NCBI GenBank assembly: GCA_017412445.1 | Contig: JAFPYA010000120.1 | Coordinates: 1-7,216 of the forward strand | Direction of reading: 5' to 3' | DNA length: 7,216 bases | From: Clostridia bacterium | Lineage (GTDB): Bacteria > Bacillota > Clostridia > Christensenellales > Aristaeellaceae | Part shown: positions 6,405 through 7,216 of the stretch, one piece after another | Numbering within the stretch: position 1 is the first letter of the stretch | Layout of the letters: each line of letters opens with the position of its first letter | The notes under the pieces: generated by a model | What the model saw: only the letters and a program-made list of their open reading frames with translations | Told to the model about the DNA's origin: nothing | The model's database searches: none | Program-made: the position numbers and the translations under genes

Positions 6405-6433
6405 TTGAATTAGATCGCATCAAATGGTATAAT
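6405..6433 (+). promoter_or_regulatory. Sigma-A type promoter with extended -10 for mrp
   Basis: TTGAAT (6405-6410), a 17-bp spacer and TATAAT (6428-6433), with TG at 6425-6426 giving an extended -10 (TGnTATAAT). The expected start of transcription is near 6440, leaving a leader of about 24 bases before the ATG. The eight bases TTGAATTA are the same as in the galM promoter. The 13 bases at 6396-6408 also occur at the -35 region of the ABC-operon promoter. Confidence 0.8.
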
Positions 6434-6463
6434 TCTGCTGAAAACAAACCGGAGGAAAGATAA

Positions 6464-7216
6464 ATGTCAGAATGCACTCATGACTGCTCCTCCTGCTCCG
6501 CCACCTGCTCGAGCAGGGAGAACACCATCCCCAAAGAAAAGCTTAACGACTCATCCAGCGTCAAAAAGGTCATTGCCGTGGTAAGCGGCAAGGGCGGCGT
6601 TGGCAAGAGCCTCGTGACCGGCCTGCTTGCCACCATGGCGCAGCGCATGGGCTACAAGACCGCCATACTCGACGCGGACATCACCGGCCCGTCCATACCC
6701 AAGATGTTCAAGTTCTCAAAGGCCGCAGACAGCGACGAAACCAGCCTGATTCCCGCAATCACAGCCACCGGCATAAAGGTAATGAGCGTTAACCTGCTGC
6801 TTGAAAACGAGACCGACCCCGTCATCTGGCGCGGCCCCGTTATCGCGGGCACCGTAAAGCAGTTCTGGACGGACGTAAACTGGGGCGATAACGACATAAT
6901 GTTCATCGACATGCCTCCCGGAACTGGCGACGTGCCTTTGACGGTGTTCCAGTCGCTGCCCGTGGACGGCATAATAATCGTCACCTCCCCCCAGGAGCTG
7001 GTGGGCATGGTGGTGCAAAAGGCCGTGAACATGGCTGAAATGATGAACATCCCCGTGCTGGGACTGGTTGAAAACATGAGCTACATACAGTGCCCCGACT
7101 GCATGAAAAAGATCTATCCATACGGCGAAAGCCGCTTAAGCGAGGCCGCGAAGCTCGCCAAGGCCACGGCCACCGCGCAATTGCCCATAGACCCCAAGCT
7201 CGCCGCCGCCTGTGAC
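6464..7216 (+). CDS. Mrp/NBP35-family iron-sulfur cluster carrier ATPase (3' end cut by window)
   Basis: An open frame of 251 codons running off the right edge, so partial. It is a cytoplasmic P-loop ATPase of the Mrp/ApbC/Nbp35 family, thought to bind and hand over Fe-S clusters. The deviant Walker A SGKGGVGKS spans 41-49, ILDADITGPSIP 68-79, WRGP 122-125 and the Walker B region IDMPPGTGD 148-156. ENMSYIQCPDC (203-213) carries the CxxC (Cys210, Cys213) that binds the bridging cluster at the dimer interface. The N-terminus has a cysteine cluster, Cys4, Cys8, Cys11 and Cys15, which resembles that of clostridial Mrp proteins and may hold a second cluster. The ATG is supported by GGAGG eight bases upstream. 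Family members have 270-370 residues, so most of the protein is present. Confidence 0.93.
   Translation, partial: MSECTHDCSSCSATCSSRENTIPKEKLNDSSSVKKVIAVVSGKGGVGKSLVTGLLATMAQRMGYKTAILDADITGPSIPKMFKFSKAADSDETSLIPAITATGIKVMSVNLLLENETDPVIWRGPVIAGTVKQFWTDVNWGDNDIMFIDMPPGTGDVPLTVFQSLPVDGIIIVTSPQELVGMVVQKAVNMAEMMNIPVLGLVENMSYIQCPDCMKKIYPYGESRLSEAAKLAKATATAQLPIDPKLAAACD

Overview
The window is a compact, GC-rich bacterial chromosome segment with no mobile element, CRISPR array, rRNA or tRNA that I can see. Strong AGGAGG-type ribosome binding sites, near-consensus sigma-A type promoters (TTGACA/TTGAAT, 17-bp spacers, TATAAT), a D-alanine transaminase, a cysteine-tailed RsmH and an Mrp ATPase with an N-terminal cysteine cluster all suggest a Clostridia-like Firmicute. 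Isoleucine is encoded mostly by ATA despite the high GC content (21 of 24 Ile codons in rsmH), and AGG arginine codons are frequent. A Christensenellales-like gut organism is one possibility, but that is only a guess.

Left part, minus strand. Positions 1-18 hold the first six codons of an unidentified gene with its own RBS and promoter. Positions 91-117 are an intrinsic terminator that closes a three-gene minus-strand operon. In transcription order this operon is: a small four-helix membrane protein resembling DUF4418 (about 2421-2038), a MacB/LolE/FtsX-type permease (2041-839) and a LolD/MacB-type ATPase (838-155). The genes overlap or abut, and a perfect-consensus promoter at 2483-2511 drives them. 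The unit looks complete, and its substrate is unknown. It is the best candidate here for an under-described system.

Right part, plus strand. A divergent promoter (2548-2576) starts a tight run of galM-type aldose 1-epimerase, D-alanine transaminase (dat), rsmH and rsmI, with gaps of 14 bp, a 4-bp overlap and 12 bp. RsmH and RsmI are the two methyltransferases that make m4Cm at the same 16S rRNA nucleotide (C1402), so their adjacency is functionally coherent. RsmH is here outside the usual mraZ-rsmH-ftsL-pbp cluster. Dat, which supplies D-amino acids for peptidoglycan, is translationally coupled to it. A separate promoter at 6405-6433 then starts an Mrp/NBP35-type iron-sulfur cluster carrier ATPase, which runs off the window's right edge.

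A 13-base sequence at the -35 region is shared exactly by the ABC-operon promoter and the mrp promoter, which may point to a common upstream element or regulator.
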